A stretch of 64,000 nt of DNA. Origin: Hybos culiciformis. Its lineage: Eukaryota; Arthropoda; Insecta; Diptera; Hybotidae. Numbering within the stretch: the first letter of the stretch is position 1; each line of letters opens with the position of its first letter. The notes below the pieces were generated by a model that searched no databases, was not told the DNA's origin, and saw only the letters and a program-made list of their open reading frames with translations. A program made the position numbers and the translations under genes. Location of the stretch: positions 248,001 through 312,000 of the forward strand of contig CAXFZM010000052.1 of the NCBI GenBank assembly GCA_964007475.1, given 5' to 3'. This document shows, piece after piece, positions 32,086-44,134 of this stretch.

Positions 32086-34630
32086 TGCATGTATATTGAT
32101 GCATGCAATTTGCAAATGTAAATACAACTTACCGAAGACATGCACATTAAAATAATTTCTGTACGCTGGAGGAAGTTTTACATTTTTTTTTGTTTATTTT
32201 TTTTTGATTTTTTTGTTTTTTTGTTTTTTTTTTTGCTTTTTTGTTTTTTTTTGTTTTTTTTTTTAGCTTTTTTGTTTTTATAAGGTTTTTTTTTTATTTG
32301 TTTATGGTCATCCATCTAAGTACTATCACTACGAGACGTCACTTAGCCGCTGTGTTCAATGTGATGTAGAGTCTTCCACTGAGCTATGTCAGTAATATAC
32401 AACAATGTATTAAATAGAAAATATAAATTCGGTATCTATTAGAAATTTATGTAAAAACACTTTTTGCTACAACTGCATACGTAAAAAAACAGATTTTATG
32501 TATAATTACTCATAGAATGTAGTTTTAGACGCCAAAACCATCCAATTTTACTTTATTTACTAAAAGTACATATTACTTTTCTAGAATCTATATAATTTTA
32601 ATAGAAATTTGTGTAAAAACTCAGTTTGATTTGCAAAAGTACAAAAACTTCAGGAAATTTGCAGAATATATGTAATATTGTAACGTAAAATTCTGCAATA
32701 TTCCATGAAAAAAATTTTACCTGATAGGTTCTGTAAATTTACGTGGCTAGCAGTGTAAAGTTGTGTGTAATTTTACAATATTTTTTACAGTGCACCTTAA
32801 TTTATACTATATGGTGAAATTATTTAAAGACATACTTTTTCCACCAGAATAAACTTAATTAAAAGGGATTAATAAAAATGTAAAAAATTTATTGGTTAAG
32901 GTTAAATGGTAATTGCGCACCTTTAAGGTTAGTAATTTTCAAGCCAGATAAACAGTAAAAAAACAGCTTGAATAAAATCTATTAAATGTTTTGTAAGAAT
33001 ACCTAAAAGTACAAACTATTGTCAATTTGAGAAGTTTATTAGAAAGTCTAAGTACTTAGTTTTCATACACGACATAAAATGAAAATAATATATACAAGTA
33101 TTTAAGTATAATAATTTACAGTCATTAGTTTGGTAACGAAAATGGTAACATTCAAAAACACACGATTGTAATTGAAATATTTTATTCTTTTTCAATGATA
33201 TAGATAGATTAAATTCAAACACTGATATATTGCCACAGTCTTCATTGTAACATTTTATTCAATTCAATATAGATATTGTTACCTTTTTCGTTTCAAATAA
33301 TTATTCAAGCTTATTTAAAGTCTTGTTCAAACAATCATTCGATATAGTTTCTATTAAATAAATTTTAAGTATCTTAATATTTCTTATTAATAATATCTAA
33401 TAAATTGAAATAATAAATATTATAAGTGTTTATTAAGTACTCACAAGAACAGATGTACAATTCACAATATTGATTGATATGCTTGGAATTATTATATACA
33501 CAGAAACACTTACCTGAAAGTAAAAAAATATGAATAAGAAATTATTATATTATAGAAAAATAGTAATAATAATAGTAATAGTAATAATAATATTAATAGT
33601 AAAGTATGCTATAATAATAATTAGTTAAAAAAATCATTTTATAATAAGTGTTAAAAAAGGAATAAAATTTCTGGTTATTTAATCATTGAAATGAAAAATT
33701 ATAAAATTCTATCAAAATTATATTATTATACCTATAAGTACTCATAATGGTGAATATAAAGAAAAATTGTTAATATCTTTGTGAAATGACAATTTATGAA
33801 AAAATATATTTATAAATGAAGGAAAAACGATGTTTTATAAGGTTGAATATTTCGGCCGATTCTTTTACTCCCACTAAACTTAAATTTTGAAGTCACATAA
33901 TTTAAAAAAAAAAATATGTGAGTCTCGGGACACACGGAAGAAGTGAAACTTCATGGCAAGTAGTATTTTCTGGGGCTGATTTTTGTCCTTCGACTGCTGC
34001 GGCCAGTCGACTTAAAATAACTTGTTTTGGGGGAATTCGGCGGCTTAGAAAAAATTAAACAAAAAAAATTAAAAACCAGCGACTACTTAGATATAAAAAC
34101 ATTTAAAAATTCTAAAATACTTTTTAAGCTCAAAAATTTTAGTGGTATAATGGCTTTTAAATTATTTCAAAATGCCTATATTTATAGCTCCATGGCAACA
34201 CTGGTTGCCAGATGATTTCACTATATTTTAAGCCGTAAACAAAATTCCGGTTACAACTATATTATTAGCGACAATAATGTATGAAAAAACAGCAGCGTGG
34301 TTTAAATCATGTTTTCTTTTTGTTGCCCGAACAGTTTAACCTAAAATAAAAAAATTACATTAAGAAAAATTAATAACAAAAATAAATTATCTACATTGGA
34401 ACATTTTTATTCAGAATACATATTTGTATTTCAAAAACTTTTTGAAAATTAGCACTAATAATTAATAAATGAAATATTTGTTATTCAATAATTTAAAATA
34501 AATTTTATTTTCCTTTCAATCGAAAAACAAAATAGTATTTTCGACTTTAATTCTGAGCCAATATAGAGTAGGTTATTGCGCTGATAAGCTTCATTAAGTT
34601 GCTAGCGGCTGTTGCCTTTTTTTTTTGACA
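32086..34630. other. AT-rich region without recognizable genes
   Basis: Contains a T-rich low-complexity block (32175-32300) and an (ATA/GTA)n stretch near 33555-33605. Short open frames have no family signal. Confidence 0.4.
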
Positions 34631-34714
34631 TTCGGCGTTACATTTTTGAAACCCGGCGTTACATTTTTGAAACCCGGCGTTACATTTTTGACACCCGGCG
34701 TTACATTTTTGACA
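34631..34714. repeat. 21-bp tandem repeat, 4 copies
   Basis: CCCGGCGTTACATTTTTGA plus AA or CA, four times (first copy TTCGGCG). Confidence 0.92.
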
Positions 34715-34867
34715 CTTACATTTTTTTCACTCTCAATCACAATGCCTCTAAAGAACTTTCACTTCAATAAATCGTAATGGTATGTATAATCATTATAATA
34801 ATTAATAATAATAATTAATAATAATATATAATAAATTCGATTTTCAATTTCAAATGATTGTATATAA

Positions 34868-35428
34868 CAGGGGTGGCCAGACTTTATCCCAACAGGAGCC
34901 GAAATTACAAAAATCAGAATTGTCGAGAGCCGCAATTAGAAATTGTTTTAAATATCGTCGGTCTCATGCAAAAATCACGAAACTGCAAAAACATAGTTTT
35001 GAGAAAGTTGAATTTGAATTTTTTTTCCTTTTTTTTAGTACGTTTTGGTACTTTCGGGGAAATAGAAATAGTCTTGCGGATAATTTATGAGCTTTCGACT
35101 TCTAACTTTGAACATATTAAAATTTTAGTTTTTTATAATTTTTCTACAATATAAGAAGAAAACGAGACCGACGATATGTAAACTGTCTTTATTGACATTT
35201 TCATTTATCTTTATTTTCATTCATAATTTATTTAAAAAAAATCCCATGTATGTTTATTTATAAAGAAAAATTATAATGACAACCAATACATTACATAAGA
35301 AAACGGTTTTTTTAAATAGTATTTTTTAAAAACAATTTTTAACAATATTTTTTCAAACGTGGCTAGAGCCGCAGTGAAGAAGAACGAGAGCCGCATGCGG
35401 CTCGCGAGCCGCAGTTTGGCCAAGTATG
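34868..35428. mobile_element. hAT MITE family A, copy 2, 8-bp TSD
   Basis: 561 bp, CAGGGGTGGCCAGACTTTAT ... GCGAGCCGCAGTTTGGCCAA then GTATG. Flanked by exact GTATATAA duplications (34860-34867, 35429-35436). Collinear with 18186-19870 minus the nested element. The right end has ATGCGGCTCGCGAGCCGC. Noncoding. Confidence 0.93.
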
Positions 35429-35436
35429 GTATATAA

Positions 35437-36070
35437 GTTAAGTATATAACCCCATCATTTTTTAGCATTATATTTTTCTACAACTAGACAAACATAAATT
35501 TTTGCCTGATTTATCTACTGTACCTACTGTACTCATTACTTGTGTTAGGAAATGATAATAATTATAAAGACAATTTATTCTTAACTCAATTTATACTAAT
35601 TATACTTACTAAAGCCTATATGTAGACTATTTTATCAAATAAGTGTAGTTATAACAGCTGAAATAACAACTGAAATAACAACAGAAAAGTGTACGGAGAA
35701 TGGTATAAGTAAGATTGATTGAAGCTATTCATAAACACGAACAGAAGTTTGATTTGGTAAAATTGTAAAATCGTTATTAGATCGTGGAGTAGCTTCTCAC
35801 TAACCGACAACTGTATCTTATCACAAGTATAGTGTAGGGTTAATAAACTCTTTGCGATATAAAACAAGTCAGGAAAGAAATTGACTATAGTTATTGAAGC
35901 TGTTGGCTGAGGAATACTAATCATAGTACATAAAAAAAATTGAGATACATACTTTCAAACGATTTTATATGATCTAATACCTAATATAGAAATTAAAGTT
36001 ATCTTTTAAACACGATTAAAAAATATGAAAGACATTACAAAAAAAACCTTTGGGTTCAAAAATTTTGTTT
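35437..36070. other. AT-rich spacer
   Basis: No feature recognized. Confidence 0.35.
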
Positions 36071-36377
36071 TACTTTTATTACTTGCCATTTACACAGGAT
36101 GTTTTCGAAGATTAAAATCAAGATTTTTTTTGACTGTGTGCGTAAAAGTTGTATAAAACGAAAAAATCTTGATTTTAGTCTGGACTAAAAATTTTGCTTA
36201 AAATATTAATTATTTTCTGTCAAAAAAAATAAAAATGGAAAAAAAAAATTTTTATAATATCAAAGATAAAAAAAAAAATAAAGCTTAGTATGCTATTTGT
36301 ATGTTACTCGAGAAAAATCATAGGAAAAAAAAATTACAATTTTTTTCACAATTTTTTCCAAGGAGTATGCTGTATAG

Positions 36378-36773
36378 CAGCGTTTCTCAACCTTAGGGTC
36401 GCGACCCGAATTTGGGTCGCGAAAGATTTTCAATGGGTCGTTTTAATGGAAAAATTCTAATACAAATGCTACAAATATTTTTTCAAAAATAATAAAATAT
36501 TTTGATTACGTAAGAAGAATTAACCTATACCTTATTTTTCAAAAGATTGCTGTTTTAACATTGATAATTGAGTAAATCCTTTGAGCCAGACCTAATAAAT
36601 TATCAAATAATTGTCAACAACAAATAAGCCATTAAAATAAAAATAAATAAAACATTTTAAAGTTGTCTTTCATTTCTTCTACTTGTCAATGCATACCATT
36701 TTCATATTGAGGGTCGCGTTATTTTGTACTCATATTTTATAGGTCGCTATAGCAAAAAGGTTGAGAAACGCTG
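36378..36773. mobile_element. hAT MITE family B, 8-bp TSD
   Basis: 396 bp, CAGCGTTTCTCAACCTTAGG ... AAAAAGGTTGAGAAACGCTG: 16-bp perfect TIR with GGGTCGCGACCC behind it. Exact CTGTATAG duplications at 36370-36377 and 36774-36781. Sits in the left subterminal region of H1. Confidence 0.95.
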
Positions 36774-37826
36774 CTGTATAGTACGCTGCTCGAGGAAAAA
36801 ACTAGTAAACAATTATTTGAAACCGCTGTATTGGCAGCTGCTTTTATTTAAAATAACTTTATATTGTCAGCTGCTTTCATTGTGAAACTGCTGTTTTTTC
36901 GTAGTTTTTTCTTAGTTTTATCTACCCGGGTAGATAAAATCAAGAAAAAGTCTGTTTGTAATTATTTAAAAAATTCAAAAACGGAAAAAAATGATGAATT
37001 TGTTGAACGCGAGTGCAGGTCACCTGACTAGCATTATGTAGATTACGATGCCCAACATCAGTTTGAAGAAAATTCAGTTTCGTCGGGAAATATGGCACAA
37101 TCTAGCCAATTTATGGAAGATGAAGATGGTAAGTATTTTATTTATTTATTTTTTGCAAATTGTAGATTTATTTTATTTATAATTATTTAGAATAGATTTC
37201 CATGAAAGTTCCTTAAAGAAAGTTCCTCGAAAAATTACACAAACAACAAAACCAGTGTCATTTAGAAAATTTATGGAAAGTATAGATGGTAAATATTTTA
37301 TTTATAAGACTTGATGTAAATTTATTTTACCATAATTATTTAGATTACAATTGCCTGACCAATTTTTCAAGTACCCCTTCATCTAAACCAAAGAAATTAA
37401 GCAGTTTGCAAAAAAAAAAACTTATTGATTGCATCCGAAAAGAACCTGAGATTTGGGATTTGCAACATAAATTGTACAGTGGCTGTAGGTAAAGCTTGGA
37501 GAAAAATTAGTGGGGAAATGAATTTACCAGGTAAAAAACAGTTTCTTTTTCTTATATACTTTATAATGGTTTTTTCCTGTTTTAGAAAAAATATGCAAAG
37601 CAAATTGGAAGTCTCTTCGCGTGGCCCGAAATTATCATAATAAAAAAAAACACACGAAGCAGTCATAGAACTGCCTACAGAAGTTTATACTTAAAGATTT
37701 AAAATATTCAATAACAGTGGCTACAAATGATGGGCTGCTGAGTACAAAATGTAAATTAAAATATTTTATCCTCTACCAAAAAAACGAACAACGCGGCTAA
37801 AGAAGTATAAACTTCAAAAAAATTTT

Positions 37827-39240
37827 CGTATATTTTGCTCCAGCACGACCTAACCGTAGCTCCCCATCCAAAATTTTTTTTTCAGGTAATCTTAATTTCA
37901 CCGGAGCTACCTATTAAAAAAAAATTTTTTTCGTATATTTTGCTCCGGCACGACCTAACTGTAGCTCCCTAACCAAAAAATTTTTTTCAGGTAATATTAA
38001 TTTCACCGGAGCTACCTATTTTGAAAAAATAATTTTTCGTATATTTTACTCCGGCACGACCTAACCGTAGCTCCCCACACAAAAAATTTTTTTCAGGTAA
38101 TATTAATTTCACCGGAGCTACCTATTTTGAAAAAAAAAAAATTTTCGTATATTTTGCTCCGGCACGACCTAACCGTACCTCCCTGCCCAAAAATTTTTCG
38201 TCTGGTAATCTTAATTTCACCAGAGCTACCTAATTAAAAAAAAAAAAAAAAAATCGTATATTTTGCTCCGGCACGACCTAACCGTAGCTCTCCACCCAAA
38301 ATTTTTTTTCAGGCAATATTAATTTCACCGGAGCTACCTATTTTGAAAAAAAAAAAATTTTTCGTATATTTTGCTCCAGCACGACCTAACCCCACCCAAA
38401 AATTTTTTTTCAGTTAATATTCATTTCACCGGAGCTACCTATTTAAAAAAAAATATTTTCGTATATTTTGCTCCTGCACGACCTAACCGTAGCTCCCCAC
38501 CCAAAATTTTTTTTTCAGTTAATATTAATTTCACCGGAGCTACCTATTAAAAAAAAAAATTTTTTTCGTTTATTTTGCTCCGGCTCGACCTAACCGTAGC
38601 TCCCCACCCAAAATTTTTCGGCTGGTAATCTTAATTTCACCGGAGCTACTTATTTAAAAAAAAAAAAATTTTCGTATATTTTGCTCCGGCACGACTTAAC
38701 CGTAGCTCCCCACCCAAAAAATTTTTTTCAAATAATATTAATTTCACCGGAGCTACCTATTTAAAAAAAAAAAATTTTTCGTATATTTTTCTCCGGCACG
38801 ACCTAACCGTAGCTCCCCACCCAAAAAATTTTTTTCAGTTAATATTAATTTCACCGGAGCTACCTATTTTGAAAAAAAAAAAATTTCGTGTATTTTGCTC
38901 CGGCACGACCTAACCGTAGCTCCCCACCCAAAAATTTTTTTTCAGTTAATAGTAATTTCACCGGAGCTACCAATTAAAAAAAAAAAAATTTTTCGTTTAT
39001 TTTGCTCCGGCACGACCTAACCGTAGCTCCCCACCCAAAATTTTTCGGCTGGTAATCTTAATTTCTCCCTATTTAAAAAAAAAAAATTTTTTCGTATATT
39101 TTGCTCCGGCACGACCTAACCGTAGCTCCCCACCCAAAAATTTTTTTTCAGATAATCTTAATTTCACCGGAGCTACCTATTTAAAAAAAAAAATTTCGTA
39201 TATTTTGCTCCGGCACGACCTAACCGTAGCTTTTTTTGCT
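37827..39240. repeat. Satellite array 1, ~105-bp unit, ~14 copies
   Basis: Units start CGTATATTTTGCTCCGGCAC and include GACCTAACCGTAGCTCC and AATTTCACCGGAGCTACC. Period 103-108 bp. Within each unit GCTCCGG and CCGGAGC are inverted, so single units can fold. Confidence 0.95.
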
Positions 39241-39287
39241 TGTAATATTGGGCCCTATATATACATATATTTGAAATTAAAAAATCT

Positions 39288-39357
39288 TGTCATTGGGAAT
39301 CGAACCAGGCACCTTCAGACTTACAGTCTGATGTTGTAGCCACTAACCCATACTGTC
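39288..39357 (-). other. tRNA-like / SINE-head sequence
   Basis: The minus strand carries an A-box-like TGGGTTAGTGGCTACA, a CAGACTGTAAGTCTG anticodon-like hairpin (GTA at the apex) and a perfect B box, GGTTCGATTCC. Acceptor and T stems are poor, so it is a tRNA-derived relic, not a working tRNA gene. Confidence 0.6.
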
Positions 39358-39510
39358 CATATGATTTTGGGTTTCTTACATATAATAAAAAAATAAGTAT
39401 TCTTATTCTGAGAAAAATTCTACATGAAAATGGATTTTTACCCTCTACCAAAATTCATCAAACGCCGCTAAAGAAGTATTAACTTCAAAAATAAAATAAA
39501 AAATTTTTTT

Positions 39511-41110
39511 TGCCGGGTCGACCCTACTCCTTCTACTACTGCCCAAAATTTTAAGCCAACTAACCTTTATTTCATCGAAAATAATTTTTTTGATAAAAAA
39601 AAATGTTGGTCTTTTTTGGGTAGGAGACCCCCTCCCCCTCCTGCTCCGATCCAAAATTTTCATGCCGGCCACGTTCATTTAACGACAGGTAACTTTTACA
39701 ATTAAAAACAAAAAAAAAATTTTTTTTTGGGCCGGGTCGACCCTACTCCTCCTTCTACTACCCAAAATTTTAAGCCAACTAACCTTTATTTCATCGAAAA
39801 TAATTTTTTTTATAAAAAAAATTTTGGTCTTTTTTGGGTAGGAGACCCACTCGCCTCCTGCTCCGATCCAAAATTTTCATGCCGGCCACGTTCATTTAAC
39901 GACAGGTAACTTTTACAATTAAAAACAAAAAAAAAATTTTTTTTGGGCCGGGTGGACCATACTCCTTCTACTATTACCCAAAATTTTAAGCCAACTAACC
40001 TTTATTTCATCGAAAATTTTTTTTTTGATAAAAAAAAAATTTTGGTCTTTTTTGGGTAGGAGACCCCCTCGCCTCCTGTTGCGATCCAAAATTTTCATGC
40101 CGGTCACGTTCATTTAACGACAGGTAACTTTTACAATTAAAAAAATAAAAAAAAATTTTTTTTGGGCCGGGTAGACCCTACTCCTTCTACTACTACTTAA
40201 AATTTTAAGCCAACTAACCTTTATTTCATCGAAAATAATTTTTTTGATAAAAAAAAAATTTTGGTCTTTTTTGGGTAGGAGACCCCTCGCCTCCTGCTCC
40301 GATCCAAAATTTTCATGCCGGCCACGTTCATTTAACGACAGGTAACTTTTACAATTAAAAACAAAAAAAAAATTTTTTTTTGGGCCGGGTGGACCCTACT
40401 CCTTCTACTACTACCCAAAATTTTAAGCCAACTAACCTTTATTTCATCGAAAATAATTTTTTTTATAAAAAAAATTTTGGTCTTTTTTGGGTAGGAGACC
40501 CACTCGCCTCCTGCTCCGATCCAAAATTTTCATGCCGGCCACGTTCATTTAACGACAGGTAACTTTTACAATTAAAAAAATAAAATAAAATTTTTTTTTG
40601 GGCCGGGTCGACCCTACTCCTCCTTCTACTACCCAAAATTTTAAGCCAACTAACCTTTATTTCATCGAAAATAATTTTTTTGATAAAAAAAAATGTTGGT
40701 CTTTTTTGGGTAGAAGACCCCCTCGCCTCCTGCTCCGATCCAAAATTTTCATGCCGGCCACGTTCATTTAACGACAGGTAACTTTTACAATTAAAAACAA
40801 AAAAAAAATTTTTTTTTGGGCCGGGTCGACCCTACTCCTCCTTCTACTACCCAAAATTTTAAGCCAACTAACCTTTATTTCATCGAAAATAATTTTTTTG
40901 TTAAAAAAAATTTTTTGGTCTTTTTTGGGTAGGAGACCCCCTCGCCTCCTGCTCCGATCCAAAATTTTCATGCCGGCCACGTTCATTTAACGACAGGTAA
41001 CTTTTACAATTAAAAACAAAAAAAAAAATTTTTTTTGGGCCGGGTGGACCCTACTCCTTCTACTATTACCCAAAATTTTAAGCCAACTAACCTTTATTTC
41101 ATCGAAAATA
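39511..41110. repeat. Satellite array 2, ~217-bp unit, ~7.5 copies
   Basis: Units start GGGCCGGGTCGACCCTACTC, with CCAACTAACCTTTATTTCAT and CATGCCGGCCACGTTCATTT. Starts near 39511, 39730, 39944, 40165, 40383, 40600, 40818, 41038. Repeated short open frames here are repeat-derived. Confidence 0.95.
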
Positions 41111-41117
41111 ATTTTTT

Positions 41118-41165
41118 TGATAAAAAAATAAGTCTGAAGGTGCCAGGTTCGAACCCAATTATGAT
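41118..41165 (+). other. Half tRNA-like sequence
   Basis: AAGTCTGAAGGTGCCAGGTT continues to CGAACCC (B box). It matches the second half of the tRNA-like relic at 39288-39357 in inverted orientation, so array 2 lies between two inverted tRNA-like pieces. Confidence 0.6.
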
Positions 41166-41945
41166 TTGTTTTTTTTTTTTAATATTTGAAAAATGATGAC
41201 GGACGATTCTCAGAAAAATGATGACGATTCTCAGAAAAATTCTATATGAAAATGGATTTTTACCCTCTACCAAATTTCTTCCAACGTCGCTAAAGAAGTA
41301 TAAACTTCAAAAAAGGTGATTAAAAAATCTGGTGCGGGAAATGATCCTTTTGATGATAAAGCTGTTGATCTTGACAAAAGTGAAACATTTTTAGATGAAG
41401 AACAGACAGATACGCACAATTGGGAATTTGAATCCGAGCTTAATTTTTTAACACCAAGCGTCGAAGGACGTACAACTTTTGTTTCAAATTCTGATACATC
41501 TTCTTCATTTGGTGCTTATAGCTATGTAATTATTATATTTAGTGAATAAGCATGCAATTATCAATAATTTTCGTTTATTTTATTAGGCTAATACATCATC
41601 AGCAAAATCAACGAAGGCTAAAGATATGCCTGGAGATGTTCCAGAATTTTAAAAAATTTTTTTTAATAAAATAGAGGATAAATGGGAGAAGAGAAGTGCA
41701 ATGAAAGAAAAAAAATCATCTGAAGCCAAAGAGGCATTTGCTAATTTAAAAAATAAGGAAATGCTTCTCACTATAGGTACTATGATAGAACCTCTTTCTG
41801 AAGATGATACATTAACTCTCTATATCCAGTTCCTAGAATTGATTAAAGAGGCTAGAGCTAAGAATATCAAATAATTATTCAGTTTATTTTTAAATAATTA
41901 TTCATTTTTTTTTAATTTCATGATTTGATCATTTAAAGAATATTA

Positions 41946-42150
41946 TCAATTAAATCAGAAATATAAGCATATTTTTTTGTAATTGGGATCTAATTGCCAT
42001 CGTCAATTATCAATCCGATATATTTCACTGAATTTGATTAATCAATATGAATTATCAAATTAAGTAAAATATTAATTATCGGATTGATAATTGACAATGG
42101 CAATAGACCCCAATTACAAAAAAATATGCTTATATTTCTGATTTAATTGA
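41946..42150. repeat. 205-bp palindrome between convergent H1 genes
   Basis: Arms TCAATTAAATCAGAAATATA ... and inverse, about 80 bp each, near-perfect. It sits between the MADF gene stop (41874) and the transposase stop (42217). Could be a MITE or serve as a shared 3' end structure. Confidence 0.85.
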
Positions 42151-42216
42151 AAAAAAAATTTATTAATTAATATAAATTTAAATTTTGTAATAAAAAGAAA
42201 TAAATTAATTTTTCTG

Positions 42217-43765
42217 TTAATATATTTTGTCTTGCCAATCAACTTTTCCTTGACTAGAATTAAAAAATTGTTTCAAATGTTCCCGGTTATATTTTCCGGA
42301 ATCATAATGACGACCTTGAAATGGCATTAGATGATCATTTATAAACCCATTCAGGCCCTTCCTCCATTCTCCTTCAATTAACTTTCCTTCAGAATTTATT
42401 CTAAAACAAACAATTAATATAAATGTTTATTAAATTACTTATTAAGTTTAAGGCTTCTTACGAATCTGCAAACTTATTTGGGCAATAACGCATTAAAAAA
42501 TTATGTAGGTAACAGCATGCAGTTACAATTTTCTGCGCCCTTTCTGGCCCACACAACATCATTCGTGATAAGCACATCCACCTGATAATAGATAAATAAA
42601 TACATATAATAAAATAAAAAAAATAAAAAAATTGGAAGTAAAGAAAATACCTTTTCGATAAAATCCCAAACGCATTTTCCACGCATCTTCTGGCTCTGCT
42701 TATCCTATAATTAAAAATTACTTCTTCCTTTGTCAACTTTTTATTTTTTGATGGCTTATATGGTTTCATTAACCTTTTATGCAACGGGAATGCATCATCA
42801 CCAATAAAATAAAAAGGTAGTTTAAGATTTCCAACACTACTATCAGATGGGAATGGTAATTTATCGTTAAGGAGTTGTTTACCAAATTCACTCTTACTGA
42901 AAATATTGGCATCCCCTTCGGTGCCTAATGCACCTACGTCGATATAAGAGAATCGATATCCTGCATCAGAAATACTCATCAAAACAATGCTGGGAAAACC
43001 CTTATAATTATAAAATAAGGTGCCACTATTCTGTGGCTTTTTTATGTGGCTATGTTTTCCATCAATAGCACCCAAAGTATTGGGACAATTCCATATAAAG
43101 TTGAATTCATTGGAAGTTGCTATAAAATTATCTATTGTGAAATCCGGCATTTCATCTTTCAATACTTCTCAAACCGCTTTACAAACTTTATCAAGAATTT
43201 CGCCGAAGTATTGTTTGCTAATCCTATATGTAGAAGCAATGTGTCTTTGCAAGGTTCCACTAGCCAAATACCTAAAAAATGTAATATAAGTTATAAAATA
43301 GTATTTTTTTTAATGCAAAATCAAATATGTACATATATTTATTACATACTCTAAAGTGCAAGCAAACTTTTCTATTGGTGGTATAAAATCATTACGATGA
43401 GTGTTAACTATAAATTCTAGTTTTAGTTATACCAACTTAACATGAAAAAAGTTTCAGGAGGCATATGAAAATTTTCTACAAAAGATGGTAAATAAGCTTC
43501 CATGTCACTAAACTGTAATAGTAATTTGGAAATAGAATTAAAATATTAAAAGTAATTACTTATTATTTTAGATATTTACCACACTCGTAAATCTTCCTTT
43601 TAGTTTTCGTTGACGAAGAAAAGGATTTACCCTGAATCTTGGTTTCATTTTTCTCCTTTGATTCGATTTCCAACATACGTACGCTGCAGCTGTGCAGGCA
43701 ACCAAGCTGTCTTCTAGTAACTCATCATCTGAATCCGAAGAATCAATGTTGCCCATTTTTTCCAT
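42217..43765 (-). pseudogene. H1 PIF/Harbinger transposase, five exons
   Basis: DDE nuclease of the DDE_Tnp_4 family. Exons by GT/AG: 43765-43580, 43512-43350, 43271-42651, 42581-42462, 42400-42217. N-terminal ELLEDSLVACTAAA; LASGTLQRHIASTYRISKQY; catalytic GAIDGKH, GTEGDANIFSKSEFG and GDDAFPLHKRLMKPY, then SRARRCVENAFGILSKR carrying the conserved Glu; C-terminal KIVTACCYLHNFLMRYC. All catalytic acids are present. A frameshift in exon 2 (about 43430) and a TGA at 43169-43171 break it. It converges with the MADF gene. Confidence 0.85.
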
Positions 43766-44134
43766 ATAAAATTCAATAGAAATGAGTATATTTTGTTTGA
43801 ACAAAAAAAAAACACTTTCTTTATTTATAATTTTTAAATAATTTCTCTATTACTTTTTATGAAAAAAACCATATGATTTATAAATAAATATAGACAATGA
43901 CAATAATGACATTACATTTTTCCTAACTTTTTGCTAGGAATTTTTTCAATAAATTTTCTCGTAATTTTTTCCTGAGCAACATACAAATAGCATACTAAGC
44001 TTAAATGAAAAATTGAAAACGAAAAAAAATATTATTTAATATAATTTATTTTTTTTTTTAAATTAAAATCAAAATTTAAATAGATTTATTTAGAAAAATA
44101 TTTTAATCAAAACTAAAATCTAGATTTTAATCTG
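43766..44134. other. Right subterminal region of H1
   Basis: Noncoding; contains the inverted counterparts of the H1 left end (CAACATACAAATAGCATACT near 43979). Confidence 0.6.

Larger units (their letters stand above)
36987..41874 (+). pseudogene. H1 MADF/BESS-like DNA-binding partner gene
   Basis: Harbinger elements carry a second DNA-binding protein needed with the transposase. Exons suggested by GT/AG sites: to 37128, 37191-37288, 37344-37530, 37586 to about 37827, about 41310-41525 and 41587-41874. The MADF domain is visible as LIDCIRKEPEIWDLQHKLYS, VGKAWRKISGEMNLP and CKANWKSLRVARNYH; the C-terminal exon resembles a BESS helix (MLLTIGTMIEPLSEDDTLTL). Breaks: a stop in exon 1, a frameshift near 37485, and a TAA at 41649-41651. 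Two satellite arrays (37827-41110) sit in the coding part. Exons 1-2 and their introns look like a tandem duplication. Confidence 0.7.

Noticed and set aside
39288..39357. Functional tRNA-Tyr gene
   Set aside because: Anticodon loop and B box are good, but acceptor and T stems do not pair properly.
39445..41000. Repeated 60-78 codon frames in both strands
   Set aside because: Each is one unit of the 217-bp satellite translated; not genes.
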